64,000 nucleotides of DNA from Kurthia senegalensis (GCF_000285595.1 NZ_HE611067.1:1-64000); one strand, 5' to 3'. Positions 1 through 9,044 are shown, counted from the first letter of the stretch. Translations and numbers: made by a program. The notes: generated by a model not told the origin, from the sequence alone.

Positions 1-28
1 GTATGACAATAGGTCATACTCGTTTTTT
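1..28. terminator. bidirectional terminator at window edge
   Basis: GTATGAC and GTCATAC form a 7-bp stem with loop AATAG, followed on the plus strand by TCGTTTTTT. It would end a plus-strand gene lying left of the window and also sits just past the stop of the leftward gene that ends at 27. Confidence 0.6.
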
Positions 29-719
29 ATTGTTTTTTTAAGTTTATTTTCCCGTTTACGTAGGTCATACCTTCGTAAGTCACTGTGCCAGTCGCAATTT
101 TCCCGTTGTAATAAAGAACTTCCGCCTCAAAATTTTCGGGATCTTTCGTCGCATTGTAAATCCAATAGCCTTTCGGGAGGAAGCCATTAATAAATAGTTC
201 GTTTTTATAAATAAACGTACCTGAATTCGTATAAATCACACCATTTTTATAGAGGGCATCGTTATATTTTTTCATCTTCATATACACTTTCCCGTTATAA
301 TACAAACGCTCTTTGTACACGATATACCCTTTATAAAGTACGGCGTTTTTATACAGTTTGTTGGAAGCAATGACGATACCTGTTGCCCGTTTTCCATTGA
401 CGTATAGAATTTTTTTATAGACATGTTTACCTGTTGCCTTTTCAGCGTTAATATACAATGTATTTTTGTACAATGTCCGTGTAATATACGTACGACCATT
501 TTTAAATAATTGTTGATCGTATAAATAAAGGGATTGGCGATTAATTGCTCCATTTTTGTACAATTTCTTTTTGTAGACACCCGTATAAGCACGACCATTT
601 TTGTACAATTTTTCATGCTTAAAAACATAGATATTTTTGGCATGGCCGTTTGTTGGAACGTGTAGAAACATCGTACAAGCGAAAATGGCACTGCTTAAAA
701 ATAAAAAATATTTTTTCAT
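27..719 (-). CDS. secreted LYKNG-repeat protein
   Basis: A 230-residue protein with a classical signal peptide (MKKYFLFLSSAIF, hydrophobic to about residue 20, likely cut near GHAKN). The rest is a run of short degenerate repeats of about 12-16 residues with the core [IV]YK..LYKNG or LYYNGK, often followed by A-T-G. Aromatic-Asn-Gly repeats of this kind resemble wall- or glycan-binding repeats of Gram-positive surface proteins, but I cannot name the family. There is no LPXTG motif or second transmembrane segment, so it is probably released or non-covalently attached. The ribosome site GGAGG lies 7 nt before ATG. It is divergent from the permease at 878. Confidence 0.75.
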   Translation of the reverse strand: MKKYFLFLSSAIFACTMFLHVPTNGHAKNIYVFKHEKLYKNGRAYTGVYKKKLYKNGAINRQSLYLYDQQLFKNGRTYITRTLYKNTLYINAEKATGKHVYKKILYVNGKRATGIVIASNKLYKNAVLYKGYIVYKERLYYNGKVYMKMKKYNDALYKNGVIYTNSGTFIYKNELFINGFLPKGYWIYNATKDPENFEAEVLYYNGKIATGTVTYEGMTYVNGKINLKKQ

Positions 720-877
720 TTACATTCCTCCGCTCTTCTCTATTTTATTATCGTAAGCGGTCTTGAAAGTTCAAGTCTGAAATACTGACCTTATAAAAAG
801 TTTATATACTGATACTTTTCTAATAATCAGAATATCGTTACACTGACCGTATACAAAGTGGAAGAAGGGGATTTGAA

Positions 878-2077
878 GTGACGGAAAATAGTAAAACGAC
901 GACGATGAGCCAGTTCTTTTTATGGTTCGGAGCGTCTATTTCATTAGCGGAAATCATGACGGGCGCTCTTATTGCACCACTCGGATTTCAAAAAGGGATG
1001 TCAGCGATTATAGTAGGGCATTTAATCGGCATGCTCATTTTATTCGGTGCAGCATGGATGAGTAGTAAAAACAGACAAAGTGCCATCGCTTCAACAGCTA
1101 ATACATTCGGTGCGAAGGGGGCTCAATTTTTCGCAACGCTCAATATGGTGCAACTAATCGGCTGGGCAGCTGTCGTCATTACGATGGGGACACACGCTTT
1201 ACGCACGATTTCACGTGAACAGTTTGCATTCGGAAATACGTTCTTTTGGGCAATGGCTATCGGTTTGTTATTAATTGTCTGGATTGTTGTCGGGCTAAAA
1301 AAAATGAGTATCGTTCATAGTGTCATTGTTTTTTGTTTGTTTTTGTTCACCTTACTACTAGCCTATACGATTTTTGGGCATCAAGGAATGGTTCTTCAAG
1401 GGGAAGGATTAGGGGTATCGATTACATATAGTGAAGCCGTGGAGCTGAGCACGGTCATGTGCTTGTCTTGGCTCCCGGTGATCGGGGATTATTCAAAGCT
1501 CGTTCAAAAGCCGTTACAAGGGACGTTAACGAGTGTCATTGCGTACGGTGTTGGAAGTAGTTTTATGTTTAGTTTAGGACTCGGTGGCGCATTGTACGTC
1601 GGCTCAGCTGATATTGGTCAAATTTTACTTGCAAGCGGGTTTTCTGTGGCCGCACTTCTTTTAATTTTTTTATCTACAATCGTCACGACTTTTTTAGATT
1701 GTTTTTCGGCAGGGGTTAACTGCCAACTTCTTTTCAAACGAGTAAATTCTAAATTAGCATCGATTGTCTTTACAGTTTTTGCGGTCATCATCGCATTAAC
1801 GGTACCTGTGAGCGTGTACGAACAATTTTTATATTGGATTGGATCTATTTTTGCACCGCTGTATGGTATTTTGTTCATGCACGAATACGTCTTGAAAAAA
1901 AGAAATATACGCTTTTCGCCTTTGTATGCGATGGCTGTATGGGGAATCGGTGTTTGTAGCTATTATGTAACGCTATCTACCCATTTGCTCTTCGGTAATA
2001 CGATTTGGATTTTAATTGGAACGGGTATCGTCTATGCTGCTGGTTTAACGTTACGTCAAACACCTCATACAAAATGA
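878..2077 (+). CDS. NCS1-family permease, CytX/CodB-like
   Basis: A 399-residue polytopic membrane protein with about 12 hydrophobic segments. The N-terminal FFLWFGASISLAEIMTG pattern and the mid-protein WLPVIGDYSK motif are typical of nucleobase:cation symporter-1 proteins, nearest to putative hydroxymethylpyrimidine transporters (CytX) and cytosine permease. It would import a pyrimidine or thiamin-precursor base. The start is GTG with AAGGGG upstream. No thiamin gene is adjacent and I do not see the conserved TPP riboswitch boxes in the 158-bp leader, so the substrate stays open. Confidence 0.75.
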   Translation: MTENSKTTTMSQFFLWFGASISLAEIMTGALIAPLGFQKGMSAIIVGHLIGMLILFGAAWMSSKNRQSAIASTANTFGAKGAQFFATLNMVQLIGWAAVVITMGTHALRTISREQFAFGNTFFWAMAIGLLLIVWIVVGLKKMSIVHSVIVFCLFLFTLLLAYTIFGHQGMVLQGEGLGVSITYSEAVELSTVMCLSWLPVIGDYSKLVQKPLQGTLTSVIAYGVGSSFMFSLGLGGALYVGSADIGQILLASGFSVAALLLIFLSTIVTTFLDCFSAGVNCQLLFKRVNSKLASIVFTVFAVIIALTVPVSVYEQFLYWIGSIFAPLYGILFMHEYVLKKRNIRFSPLYAMAVWGIGVCSYYVTLSTHLLFGNTIWILIGTGIVYAAGLTLRQTPHTK

Positions 2078-2118
2078 AAAAAGCAGTGAAGCTATTTTCT
2101 ACCTTCACTGCTTTTTAT
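2077..2118. terminator. bidirectional terminator
   Basis: AAAAAGCAGTGAAG pairs with CTTCACTGCTTTTT around a loop of about 12 nt. U-tracts on both strands serve the converging permease and DUF308 genes. Confidence 0.85.
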
Positions 2119-2126
2119 TTTGTTTA

Positions 2127-2663
2127 TTAAATGGCTTTTCTCACTTTACGTAATACGATGAAACCGAGGAATAGTGCAATACTTTGAAATAAAAAGTACA
2201 AAGCCAAAATAAGTGAGAAGCTGATTGCGGCGTACAATGGGAAAATAAGTAGTAAGATAGCGAAAATTAAACTAATGACATTGAATACAATCGCAATCCA
2301 AAAAATAACATCTTTCGTATGTGTCTCTGAAAACAGTTCTATTAAATTGCGAATGATTTCGAGTAAGAACCAAATAGCAAAGACGACGCCAACAAAGGCA
2401 AGACCGAATTGTGGAGCGAAAAATAAAAAGACGCCGAGCACGATCATTAATAGACCGACAATTAATGTAGCACTTGATGCTTTTTTAAGTTTTCTCTTTT
2501 CTCTGAAGTAAGAAAAAAGATCGAAAAGACCTTTAACGATGGCAAGTATAGCACAAATCATAATAATGATTTCAAGCGTACGTACGGGCTTGAAAAATAA
2601 AAACATAGAAAGAACAAAACTTAAAATAGCAATAATGAGTGTAAATTGCCCTAATTTTTTCAC
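2127..2663 (-). CDS. DUF308 (HdeD-like) membrane protein
   Basis: 178 residues, almost entirely hydrophobic, with about six transmembrane segments in three pairs and a basic loop (FREKRKLKKAS) after the second. This three-hairpin layout is that of the DUF308/HdeD family, linked to acid or envelope stress in enterobacteria but unassigned in Firmicutes. GTG start with AGGAGG upstream. Monocistronic, converging on the permease gene. Confidence 0.75.
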   Translation of the reverse strand: MKKLGQFTLIIAILSFVLSMFLFFKPVRTLEIIIMICAILAIVKGLFDLFSYFREKRKLKKASSATLIVGLLMIVLGVFLFFAPQFGLAFVGVVFAIWFLLEIIRNLIELFSETHTKDVIFWIAIVFNVISLIFAILLLIFPLYAAISFSLILALYFLFQSIALFLGFIVLRKVRKAI

Positions 2664-2765
2664 AATATAACCTCCTATTAAAATGCACTTTCTATATTGT
2701 TTTCACTAAATTATTCAAGTTTAAACTTCTTTTTACAGGGAAATAAATAAGAGGAGGCGATTTTC

Positions 2766-3131
2766 ATGACAAAAGTACAAAAAGTACAGCACGTAACGAC
2801 CGTTTCAACAGAAGACGAATTGTATGAGTTGCCAAATACGGGTCCAAAAGATTTACTGGAGGCGGCTTTAGCAGCTTGCGCATTGAAAACGACAAAAGAA
2901 GTGTTAGAAAGAGATGGCATTGAGTACGATGAAGCGGATTTATATGCAGAAGCGACGGCTACATTGACGAAAGCCCCTGCTCGCTTTAATGAATTTTCGG
3001 TTTCGATCGTCTTGCCATCTTTACCAGAATCATACGATCAAGAAAAAATGATGATTTCGATTGAAAGAGGCTGTATTATCGGGAATACGTTAAAACATCA
3101 AGGGTCTGTTTCATTCCATAAAGAGTCGTAA
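2766..3131 (+). CDS. OsmC-family protein
   Basis: 121 residues. The stretch GPKDLLEAALAACALKTTKEVLERDG, with one conserved Cys near residue 38, and the distal IERGCIIGNTLKHQG carry the two Cys positions expected of OsmC/Ohr-like thiol peroxidases. The order (acid-rich start, Cys helix, second Cys) fits the family although the protein is slightly short. It may reduce hydroperoxides or act on another thiol-reactive substrate. GAGGAGG precedes the ATG. Confidence 0.75.
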   Translation: MTKVQKVQHVTTVSTEDELYELPNTGPKDLLEAALAACALKTTKEVLERDGIEYDEADLYAEATATLTKAPARFNEFSVSIVLPSLPESYDQEKMMISIERGCIIGNTLKHQGSVSFHKES

Positions 3132-3143
3132 ACACTCGATAAT

Positions 3144-3190
3144 AAAACACGCGGTTTTAGCTATTTACGTGCTAAAAACGCGTGTTTTTT
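3144..3190 (+). terminator. rho-independent terminator of the OsmC-like gene
   Basis: AAAACACGCG plus GTTTTAGC pair with GCTAAAAAC plus GCGTGTTTT, ending in a T-run directly after the OsmC-like gene. Confidence 0.8.
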
Positions 3191-3198
3191 AATGACGA

Positions 3199-3232
3199 AA
3201 GCCCATTCAAATACAATGCTTTGAATGGGCTT
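3199..3232 (-). terminator. terminator of the CstA-like gene
   Basis: AAGCCCATTCAAA and TTTGAATGGGCTT form a 13-bp stem immediately downstream, on the minus strand, of the carbon-starvation transporter gene. Confidence 0.8.
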
Positions 3233-3243
3233 CTATACTGATT

Positions 3244-5043
3244 TTAAGCTTCTGTTTTTACGTCATTCGTAAAACGAGGATGTTGCCATAATTCTTTCCA
3301 TTTTATAACGGAAGCGATGACGATGACAATACCGAGTGCGAGCATAATAACAGATAAAATACCGTTTAAAACGTTGTAACCGCCTGCTGCACTGTTCCAA
3401 TACACATTTTTCACCATCCAATAACCAGCGACGTTTACAGTAATGTATAAGTAAATGAGTGGGATAAAGCATGTAAGGGCGTAGATTCGTTTGTCGGCAA
3501 TTTTTAAGACGAATGTGACTCCACAAACTAAACCAATCGATGCCATCAGTTGATTTGATACACCGAATAGTGCCCAAACAGAAGCAATATCACCTGAGTT
3601 CAGTAAGTATCCCCATAAAAGGCAGGCAAGGGCACTAGCGAAAATCGTACCTGGTAACCAATCGGTTTTTTTCAAAGGTTTATAGACGTTTCCAAGGAAG
3701 TCTTGAATTAAATAACGTGCTGTACGCGTTCCTGCATCGATCGCCGTTAAAATAAAGACCGCTTCAAACATAATGACAAACTGATAAAAATAACTCGTTA
3801 AATGGCTAAACCATTCGACGTCTGAGAAAATTTTTGCCATACCGACAGCTAACGTAACGGCCCCGCCTGTTCGTCCTTCTAAATCCATGCCAATTGCGGC
3901 AGATAGGGCCGGTAAATCGACAATGTCCATACCGAGTGTAGCAAATTTTTCAGGAGCAGAGTTAATCGCAAAATAATCACCAGGGTGAAGAACTGTCGCA
4001 GCGATTAAAGCCATAATACCAACGACACATTCTACGAGCATCGCGCCGAAACCGACGATTCGAATGTCTTCCCAGCGATCGAGCATTTTAGGCGTCGTTC
4101 CCGAACCAACGAATGCGTGGAAGCCAGAAATTGCACCACAAGCAATCGTAATCGATACGAATGGCCATACAGGACCATTGACAATCGGACCACCGCCGTT
4201 AATGAAGTCAGGAATAATAGCGGGGAATTCAATAACTGGATTAATAATAAATACACCGATAATTAAAGCGATAAATACGCCGATTTTCATGAAGCTTGAT
4301 AAGTAATCACGCGGTGCTAATAAAAACCAAACAGGTAGTGCCGCAGCGAAGAACGCGTAAATTGGTAAAATGATAGACAACGCTTCTTTATCAAGTGTTA
4401 AGACATTTCCTAACCACGTTCCTTCGATGTTTGGACCGAAAAATACGGTACCTATTAGCAAGACGACACCGAGAATAGTAGATAGCTTAATACTGCCGGT
4501 AAATTTCGTTAGAAGGCCCATAATCATCGCAATGGGAATCGTTGAGGCAACGGCGAAAGTACCCCACGCATTGTTAGCAAGGGCTCCTAAAATAACCATG
4601 GAAAGACCGGCCATCGTAATCGTAATAATGAAGAGCATTGCGAGACCTGTACAAAATCCAGCAACTGGGCCTAATTCGTCTTTCATGACTTCAGATAGTG
4701 ATTTCCCACCTTTCATCATTGAGGCAAATAAGACGACCGTATCGTGAACAGCACCTCCAATTACGGCACCAATGAGCAACCAAATATACCCGGGTAAATA
4801 ACCGAATTGCGCTGCTAAAATAGGACCGACTAGAGGACCTGCCGCTGCAATGGCAGCAAAGTGATGTCCGAATGCAACCCATTTATTCGTTGGAACGAAA
4901 TCTTTCCCGTCATTAATCGTATGTGCGGGTGTTGGAAGATCATCGTTTATTTTCAATACTTTTTTCGTGAAAAATAATCCGTAAAAGCGATAAGTAATCG
5001 CCAAAATACAAATTGCTGCAATGACTAACGTAATAGCATTCAT
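3244..5043 (-). CDS. cstA: CstA-family transporter
   Basis: 599 residues with about 16-18 membrane segments. Typical CstA blocks are visible: WVAFGHHFAAIAAAGPLVGPILAAQFG near residue 55, GFHAFVGSGTTPKMLD in mid-protein, and FEAVFILTAIDAGTRTARY. The family (E. coli CstA and BtsT) imports pyruvate and/or peptides, notably when carbon is short. The usual small YbdD-type partner gene is not adjacent. The ATG is preceded by GAGGAA. The 385-bp upstream region is promoter space; I saw no convincing cre box. Confidence 0.9.
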   Translation of the reverse strand: MNAITLVIAAICILAITYRFYGLFFTKKVLKINDDLPTPAHTINDGKDFVPTNKWVAFGHHFAAIAAAGPLVGPILAAQFGYLPGYIWLLIGAVIGGAVHDTVVLFASMMKGGKSLSEVMKDELGPVAGFCTGLAMLFIITITMAGLSMVILGALANNAWGTFAVASTIPIAMIMGLLTKFTGSIKLSTILGVVLLIGTVFFGPNIEGTWLGNVLTLDKEALSIILPIYAFFAAALPVWFLLAPRDYLSSFMKIGVFIALIIGVFIINPVIEFPAIIPDFINGGGPIVNGPVWPFVSITIACGAISGFHAFVGSGTTPKMLDRWEDIRIVGFGAMLVECVVGIMALIAATVLHPGDYFAINSAPEKFATLGMDIVDLPALSAAIGMDLEGRTGGAVTLAVGMAKIFSDVEWFSHLTSYFYQFVIMFEAVFILTAIDAGTRTARYLIQDFLGNVYKPLKKTDWLPGTIFASALACLLWGYLLNSGDIASVWALFGVSNQLMASIGLVCGVTFVLKIADKRIYALTCFIPLIYLYITVNVAGYWMVKNVYWNSAAGGYNVLNGILSVIMLALGIVIVIASVIKWKELWQHPRFTNDVKTEA

Positions 5044-5428
5044 CTAATTCCTCATTTCTCATATGTAAGTAATTTGAATTGTTTGATTATTGTAAATTTA
5101 TCGTACCACGGTTTTTGTTATATAACAATATTATTTTTAAAGAAACAGAACTGATACACGAAGACTATTCAAATAGTAAAAAATCCATCGATATATTTCA
5201 AAAAAAGATGAAAAACGTAAGGTAATCTATGCGTAAAAATAAAAAAATTCTCTAAAAAGAGTATATTTCCTTATTTTTAAATAAAGAAAAATATGTTTAT
5301 TTTTTAAGAACATAGCTATGTGAAAGGCGTGCTTATATGTAAAATAACGTTACTTTATTTTGAACGATTGAATTCGAAAAAGTAAACATTTTGCGTGTTC
5401 AAACGGATATCATTTTCTGTATATAAAT
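5044..5428. other. AT-rich intergenic region
   Basis: 385 bp between the CstA gene start and the recombinase terminator. Very AT-rich, with no open frame of note. It must hold the leftward promoter for the transporter, but no site stands out. Confidence 0.5.
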
Positions 5429-5472
5429 AAAAAATAGATGCTTGATCCAAATGGATCAAGCATCTATTTTTT
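5429..5472. terminator. long-stem terminator
   Basis: A perfect 20-bp inverted repeat (AAAAAATAGATGCTTGATCC and its complement) around the loop AAAT. It ends the leftward recombinase gene and has U-tracts on both strands. Confidence 0.9.
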
Positions 5473-5475
5473 ATT

Positions 5476-6381
5476 TTAAGGTAAAAACTTATCAATCGTT
5501 TTATCGGAAACCGTTAAATAATGATTCGTAATCGTTTGGAGAGAGCGATGACCTGTTTGTTCAGCAATTGTCGCCAAGTCGGCTCCTTTTTCGTGCATAT
5601 CGGAAACGAGCGTTTTTCTAAAGTTATAGCCAGATAGCCCTGTCCAACGATTTAAATCATTTAATAAAGTTCTTTCAGAAACGTGTTTACTACGGTACTT
5701 TCGTCCGTATTGATTGGCGATAATTTGTCCGACAAAGTAATCATCAGGTTTTAACGAATATTCTTGCACATACGCTTGAATACTTTGTACGACTTCTTCT
5801 GTGAGGCGCTTCGTTTTAAAACGTTTTTGCTTTTTCAAATACACATCGACCGTACCACTTTTTAGATCGAAATCTTTCATTTGCAAGGCGACCATTTCGT
5901 TCGGACGATTGCCAGTGATGAGATTGACGAGACAAATGGCACGACCTCGCACGTCCAATTTCATAAGGGCTTCTTTTAATTTTACAGAATCGACCGCTTT
6001 TTTACCTTTTACTTGTTTTTGACGAGCGTATTGTTCTTCGTTAAATAAGCTACGTAAAAAAGTCGTTTCTTTAATATACGTTTCATCGTTTAGAAACGTA
6101 TAATTGTAGTCGATTTTCAGCAATTTTTTAATCGCAGCTAATCGTTTTTCAAACGTGCTTTTTTTCACTTTTTCTTGTGTAATCGAGTAGTACAAATAAT
6201 CATACATGCTTTCAGCACTAATTTGCTGACGCGTATGTTGAACATAGCCTTCATAATTTAATAAATCATGCTTATAAGCATTTGGAATACGACGTTCAAA
6301 TTGTGCGCGATCTGCTTCCCGTGCCGATTGGCGTCGTCGCGTTTCTAGTTGTTCCATACCGATTATATTTTGTTCTGCCAT
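5476..6381 (-). CDS. stand-alone tyrosine recombinase (XerC/XerD-like)
   Basis: 301 residues from the start at MAEQN (GAGGTGATCGCT precedes it; an earlier in-frame start lacks a ribosome site). The C-terminal half carries the catalytic set: Arg in TGNRPNEM, Arg in GYNFRKT, His in TGHRS and the nucleophile Tyr in NHYLTV. The usual HxxR reads NFR, so the first His is replaced by Asn. There is no mobile element around it, and its own terminator suggests a resident monocistronic gene. It could be a Xer-type chromosome resolution protein or a fixed integrase remnant. Confidence 0.8.
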   Translation of the reverse strand: MAEQNIIGMEQLETRRRQSAREADRAQFERRIPNAYKHDLLNYEGYVQHTRQQISAESMYDYLYYSITQEKVKKSTFEKRLAAIKKLLKIDYNYTFLNDETYIKETTFLRSLFNEEQYARQKQVKGKKAVDSVKLKEALMKLDVRGRAICLVNLITGNRPNEMVALQMKDFDLKSGTVDVYLKKQKRFKTKRLTEEVVQSIQAYVQEYSLKPDDYFVGQIIANQYGRKYRSKHVSERTLLNDLNRWTGLSGYNFRKTLVSDMHEKGADLATIAEQTGHRSLQTITNHYLTVSDKTIDKFLP

Positions 6382-6487
6382 AGCGATCACCTCACGTACA
6401 TTTGTTCTATAAATTGTATCATAAATGGCGTATGAAGTCGCTCACTGTCTTTATATAACGAAATCCCATCTCATCGAGATATACATA

Positions 6488-6525
6488 AAAAACCCAAAAA
6501 TCTAGATTTTACTCTGATTTTTGGG
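6488..6525 (-). terminator. terminator of the GIY-YIG gene
   Basis: CCCAAAAATC and GATTTTTGGG form a 10-bp stem. Read leftward it is followed by a T-run, ending the gene at 6551-6925. Confidence 0.75.
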
Positions 6526-6550
6526 CGCAGCACTAAATGGTAAGCTTTTT

Positions 6551-6925
6551 TTATTTATAAAATACTTTTTCAACGTTGTATTTTGCTTTAAACGTATTGA
6601 TTGCATATGTTTCGTAAATTTCACGTTCCATTTGATCTTCAATTTCATATACTTCGATTTTGAAAACTTCATCACGGTGATCTTTCATAGGTGATACAGT
6701 ATCTTCGAAGTGTTTTTTAATACGTTGACGAATTTTACGTGCTTTACCAACGAATAAAACTTCATTTTGTTCATTATAAAATAAGAAAATACCGCCATTT
6801 TGACGAGTGATTTTGTGTAGGTCGATGAAACCATGGAATGGCGTAATTGGTGCTTCGCCTTCTTTTGCTTTTTGTTCACGTTGTTGGATAACAACGTCTG
6901 GTTTTGGCATATCAATTTTAATCAT
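6551..6925 (-). CDS. GIY-YIG domain protein
   Basis: 124 residues. After about 40 residues of lead, GGIFLFYNEQNEVLFVGKARKIRQRIKKHF matches the GIY-YIG fold core (here GGI and LFV in place of GIY and YIG), with the conserved GKA..IR.R.. helix as in UvrC N-terminal domains. EREIYETYAIN supplies a plausible catalytic Glu. The length suits a free-standing small nuclease-like protein. No substrate can be assigned. AAAGGA lies 11 nt before ATG. Confidence 0.75.
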   Translation of the reverse strand: MIKIDMPKPDVVIQQREQKAKEGEAPITPFHGFIDLHKITRQNGGIFLFYNEQNEVLFVGKARKIRQRIKKHFEDTVSPMKDHRDEVFKIEVYEIEDQMEREIYETYAINTFKAKYNVEKVFYK

Positions 6926-7121
6926 ATGTTTTTTCAGTCCTTTTGAATGTCTTGAAACTTGATTATATCACGCTTTGTGAGAAATATATAGTTTTAAGTT
7001 TTTAAGGAGACGCACTTTATACGTGATATTTTTCTATTTTACAGCCGATTATGGCGTCAATTATCCGTTATGCAAAATGAAATAAGCATAACGACTATTT
7101 TCATAGCGGCTATGCTTCGTT

Positions 7122-7547
7122 TTAACGTAATTGATTGATGAATTGACTTAACATTGCATGCAATTCTTTTACTTTTTCGGGTTGAATTTGGATCGAAGAG
7201 TTTTGTAAAATATCTTCTCCAATACAGTGAAGGTTTTCAGACAGTGCGCGTCCTTTAGGTGTTAATGAAACGAAAAGATGTCTTTCATCTTCTTTTGAGC
7301 GCTTGCGATTGACGTATCCGTTAGACTCTAATCTTTTTACTAACGGTGTCAGCGTTCCTGAATCAAGAAATAATTTGTGTCCTAGTTGTTTGATTGTTAA
7401 ATGTTCTTCGTCGCATAGAGCGAGTATCGTAATATAGCCAGTATACGTTAAGTCGTATTTTTTGAGCCGTGCTGTGTACTCTTTAATAATTTCTTTAGAT
7501 GATACGTACAATAAAAAACAAAGTTGGTGATCTAGATTTTCACTCAT
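7122..7547 (-). CDS. ohrR: OhrR, peroxide-sensing MarR-family repressor
   Basis: 141 residues with a MarR winged helix: recognition region LFLDSGTLTPLVKRLESNGYVNRKRS, wing EDERHLFVSLT. The single N-terminal Cys in LDHQLCFLLY (Cys10) sits where OhrR proteins carry their organic-hydroperoxide sensor. It is divergent from ohr, with a perfect palindrome between the genes. By family knowledge, oxidation of this Cys releases the operator and induces ohr. Confidence 0.92.
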   Translation of the reverse strand: MSENLDHQLCFLLYVSSKEIIKEYTARLKKYDLTYTGYITILALCDEEHLTIKQLGHKLFLDSGTLTPLVKRLESNGYVNRKRSKEDERHLFVSLTPKGRALSENLHCIGEDILQNSSIQIQPEKVKELHAMLSQFINQLR

Positions 7548-7612
7548 AGCAAGTGCCTCCGTCTATCTTTCGAATACTTCTATTGTAAAGGAAGTGTATT
7601 GCTTGTCAAATG

Positions 7613-7638
7613 CAATTAAATTGTATACAATTTAATTG
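7613..7638. promoter_or_regulatory. OhrR operator palindrome
   Basis: A perfect 26-bp palindrome whose half is CAATTAAATTGTA, centred at 7625/7626 in the ohrR-ohr intergenic region. Its core has the same form as the OhrR box of Bacillus subtilis, so OhrR dimers probably repress ohr and perhaps ohrR here. Confidence 0.9.
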
Positions 7639-7666
7639 TTCTTAATTTAAATGAGGAGTGATAGAA

Positions 7667-8071
7667 ATGAAAGAAATTTACTCAACAAAAATGCTAAATG
7701 TAGGTGGACGTAGTGGGGAGTCAATCGCAGACGATCAATCGTTTAAAGTGAAAATTGCGCCTCCAGGTTCAAAAGTAGAAAACGCAACGAATCCAGAGCA
7801 ATTATTTGCTGCAGGATACAGTGCATGTTTCAATAGCGCTCTTGATTTAATTAAACGTAAAAAAGGTATTAAAGAAAAATCATCGATTACAGCAACGGTT
7901 CGCTTATTTGAAAAAGCGCCATTTGATTTCGTATTAGCTGTTGAAATTGTCGGTCACATTGATGGCATTTCCCGTGAAGAAGCACAACAATTATTAGAAT
8001 TAACACATACTGTATGTCCTTATTCAAAAGCAACAGCTGGAAATATTGACGTGACGATTAAAGCCGTATAA
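7667..8071 (+). CDS. ohr: organic hydroperoxide resistance protein Ohr
   Basis: 134 residues from ATG 7667 (GAGGAGTGATAGAA upstream). The two redox Cys are Cys54 in GYSACFNSAL and Cys117 in THTVCPYSKA, at the spacing of Ohr peroxidases; VGGRSGES and the APPGS.....TNPEQLFAAGY block are also typical. It reduces organic peroxides in the cytosol using dithiol reductants. Controlled by the adjacent ohrR and its operator. Confidence 0.95.
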   Translation: MKEIYSTKMLNVGGRSGESIADDQSFKVKIAPPGSKVENATNPEQLFAAGYSACFNSALDLIKRKKGIKEKSSITATVRLFEKAPFDFVLAVEIVGHIDGISREEAQQLLELTHTVCPYSKATAGNIDVTIKAV

Positions 8072-8149
8072 TGAAAGTATAAATAGACTCTTCGCTAGGG
8101 GATAGTTTCTCAAAGACCTTTATTATGGTAAAAGAAGGTACGTAACTCG

Positions 8150-8185
8150 AAAAAATGCGACTGTCGGCTGACGGTCGCATTTTTT
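8150..8185 (+). terminator. terminator downstream of ohr
   Basis: AAAAAATGCGAC and GTCGCATTTTT form a stem about 80 bp after the ohr stop codon. Confidence 0.8.
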
Positions 8186-8252
8186 CATAGCATATGATTG
8201 AATATAATTCCTTTTTATTCCATAATTAAAATATTGGGAATGGGGGATTTAT

Positions 8253-8633
8253 ATGATTATGTTAGTCATTGTTTTCATTATAATGTGTATGTTGTCGAAC
8301 TATTTGCTACGAGGGAAGGGTGCTTTTTTAATTGCAGGATATAATACGATGTCTGCAGAAGAAAAGACGAATTATGATGAACGAGCTCTTTGTATTCAAA
8401 CAGGAAAAATGATGAGTTGGATAACGGTTTCGATTGCGCTCTTAATCGTTGCAGCATATTCAGGGAATAACGTGTTTCGTTATATCGGCTATTTTGTGAT
8501 GGTTTTAAGCATTATTTTAGGCATTGTATCGATGAATCGAGTGGAACCTGAAAAAAATAACATACTTTTTGCCGGATTCATGATACAGTTAACTCAAGTG
8601 ACAACATATAAACGTCGAGGAGAACAACTATGA
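8253..8633 (+). CDS. DUF3784 membrane protein
   Basis: 126 residues: an N-terminal membrane helix, then LRGKGAFLIAGYNTMSAEEK and YDERALCIQTGKMM, the signature of DUF3784, then two or three more membrane helices. Function unknown. GGGGGATTTAT precedes ATG. The stop overlaps the start of the SET gene (ATGA), so the two are translationally coupled. Confidence 0.85.
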   Translation: MIMLVIVFIIMCMLSNYLLRGKGAFLIAGYNTMSAEEKTNYDERALCIQTGKMMSWITVSIALLIVAAYSGNNVFRYIGYFVMVLSIILGIVSMNRVEPEKNNILFAGFMIQLTQVTTYKRRGEQL

Positions 8634-9010
8634 TTGAAATTAAAACATCACCGATTAGTGAAGGCGAATATACACGTGGTGTATTTGCCTCTGAATTTAT
8701 TCCAAAAGGAACCATGTTCCATGCAGCACCTGTTTTAGCTTATCCAAATGAGCAACATGAACATATCGAAAAAACATTATTAGCGGATTACGCTTTCGAG
8801 TACGGAATCGGACGTTCAGCTATTTTACTTGGATATGGTATGCTATTTAACCATTCTTATACACCAAATGCAACGTATGAAATTGACTTTGATGGTCAAA
8901 CATTCAACTTCTCAGCTTACCGTGATATTGAAGCGGGCGAAGAAGTATTTATTAACTACAATGGAGACGTTGATGACAACGATCCACTTTGGTTCAATAA
9001 AGAAGAGTAA
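8630..9010 (+). CDS. bacterial SET-domain protein
   Basis: 126 residues forming a minimal SET domain: GRGVFA-like start (YTRGVFASEFIPKGTMF), the NHS motif in YGMLFNHSYTPNATYE, and the terminal RDIEAGEEVFINYNG block with its Tyr. SET proteins use S-adenosylmethionine to methylate protein lysines. No pre- or post-SET zinc cluster is present. Targets of such short bacterial SET proteins are generally unknown. Coupled to the DUF3784 gene by an ATGA overlap and followed by a terminator. Confidence 0.85.
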   Translation: MIEIKTSPISEGEYTRGVFASEFIPKGTMFHAAPVLAYPNEQHEHIEKTLLADYAFEYGIGRSAILLGYGMLFNHSYTPNATYEIDFDGQTFNFSAYRDIEAGEEVFINYNGDVDDNDPLWFNKEE

Positions 9011-9044
9011 AATGTAAAGGTTTTACGTCCAATAGTAAGATGGC

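Noticed and set aside
740-877. TPP riboswitch before the CytX-like permease
   Set aside because: The conserved CUGAGA and ACCUGAUCUGGAUAAUGCC-type boxes are not present.
5476-6381. Second prophage or integrative element around the stand-alone recombinase
   Set aside because: Neighbours are ordinary chromosomal genes with their own terminators and no flanking repeats were found.
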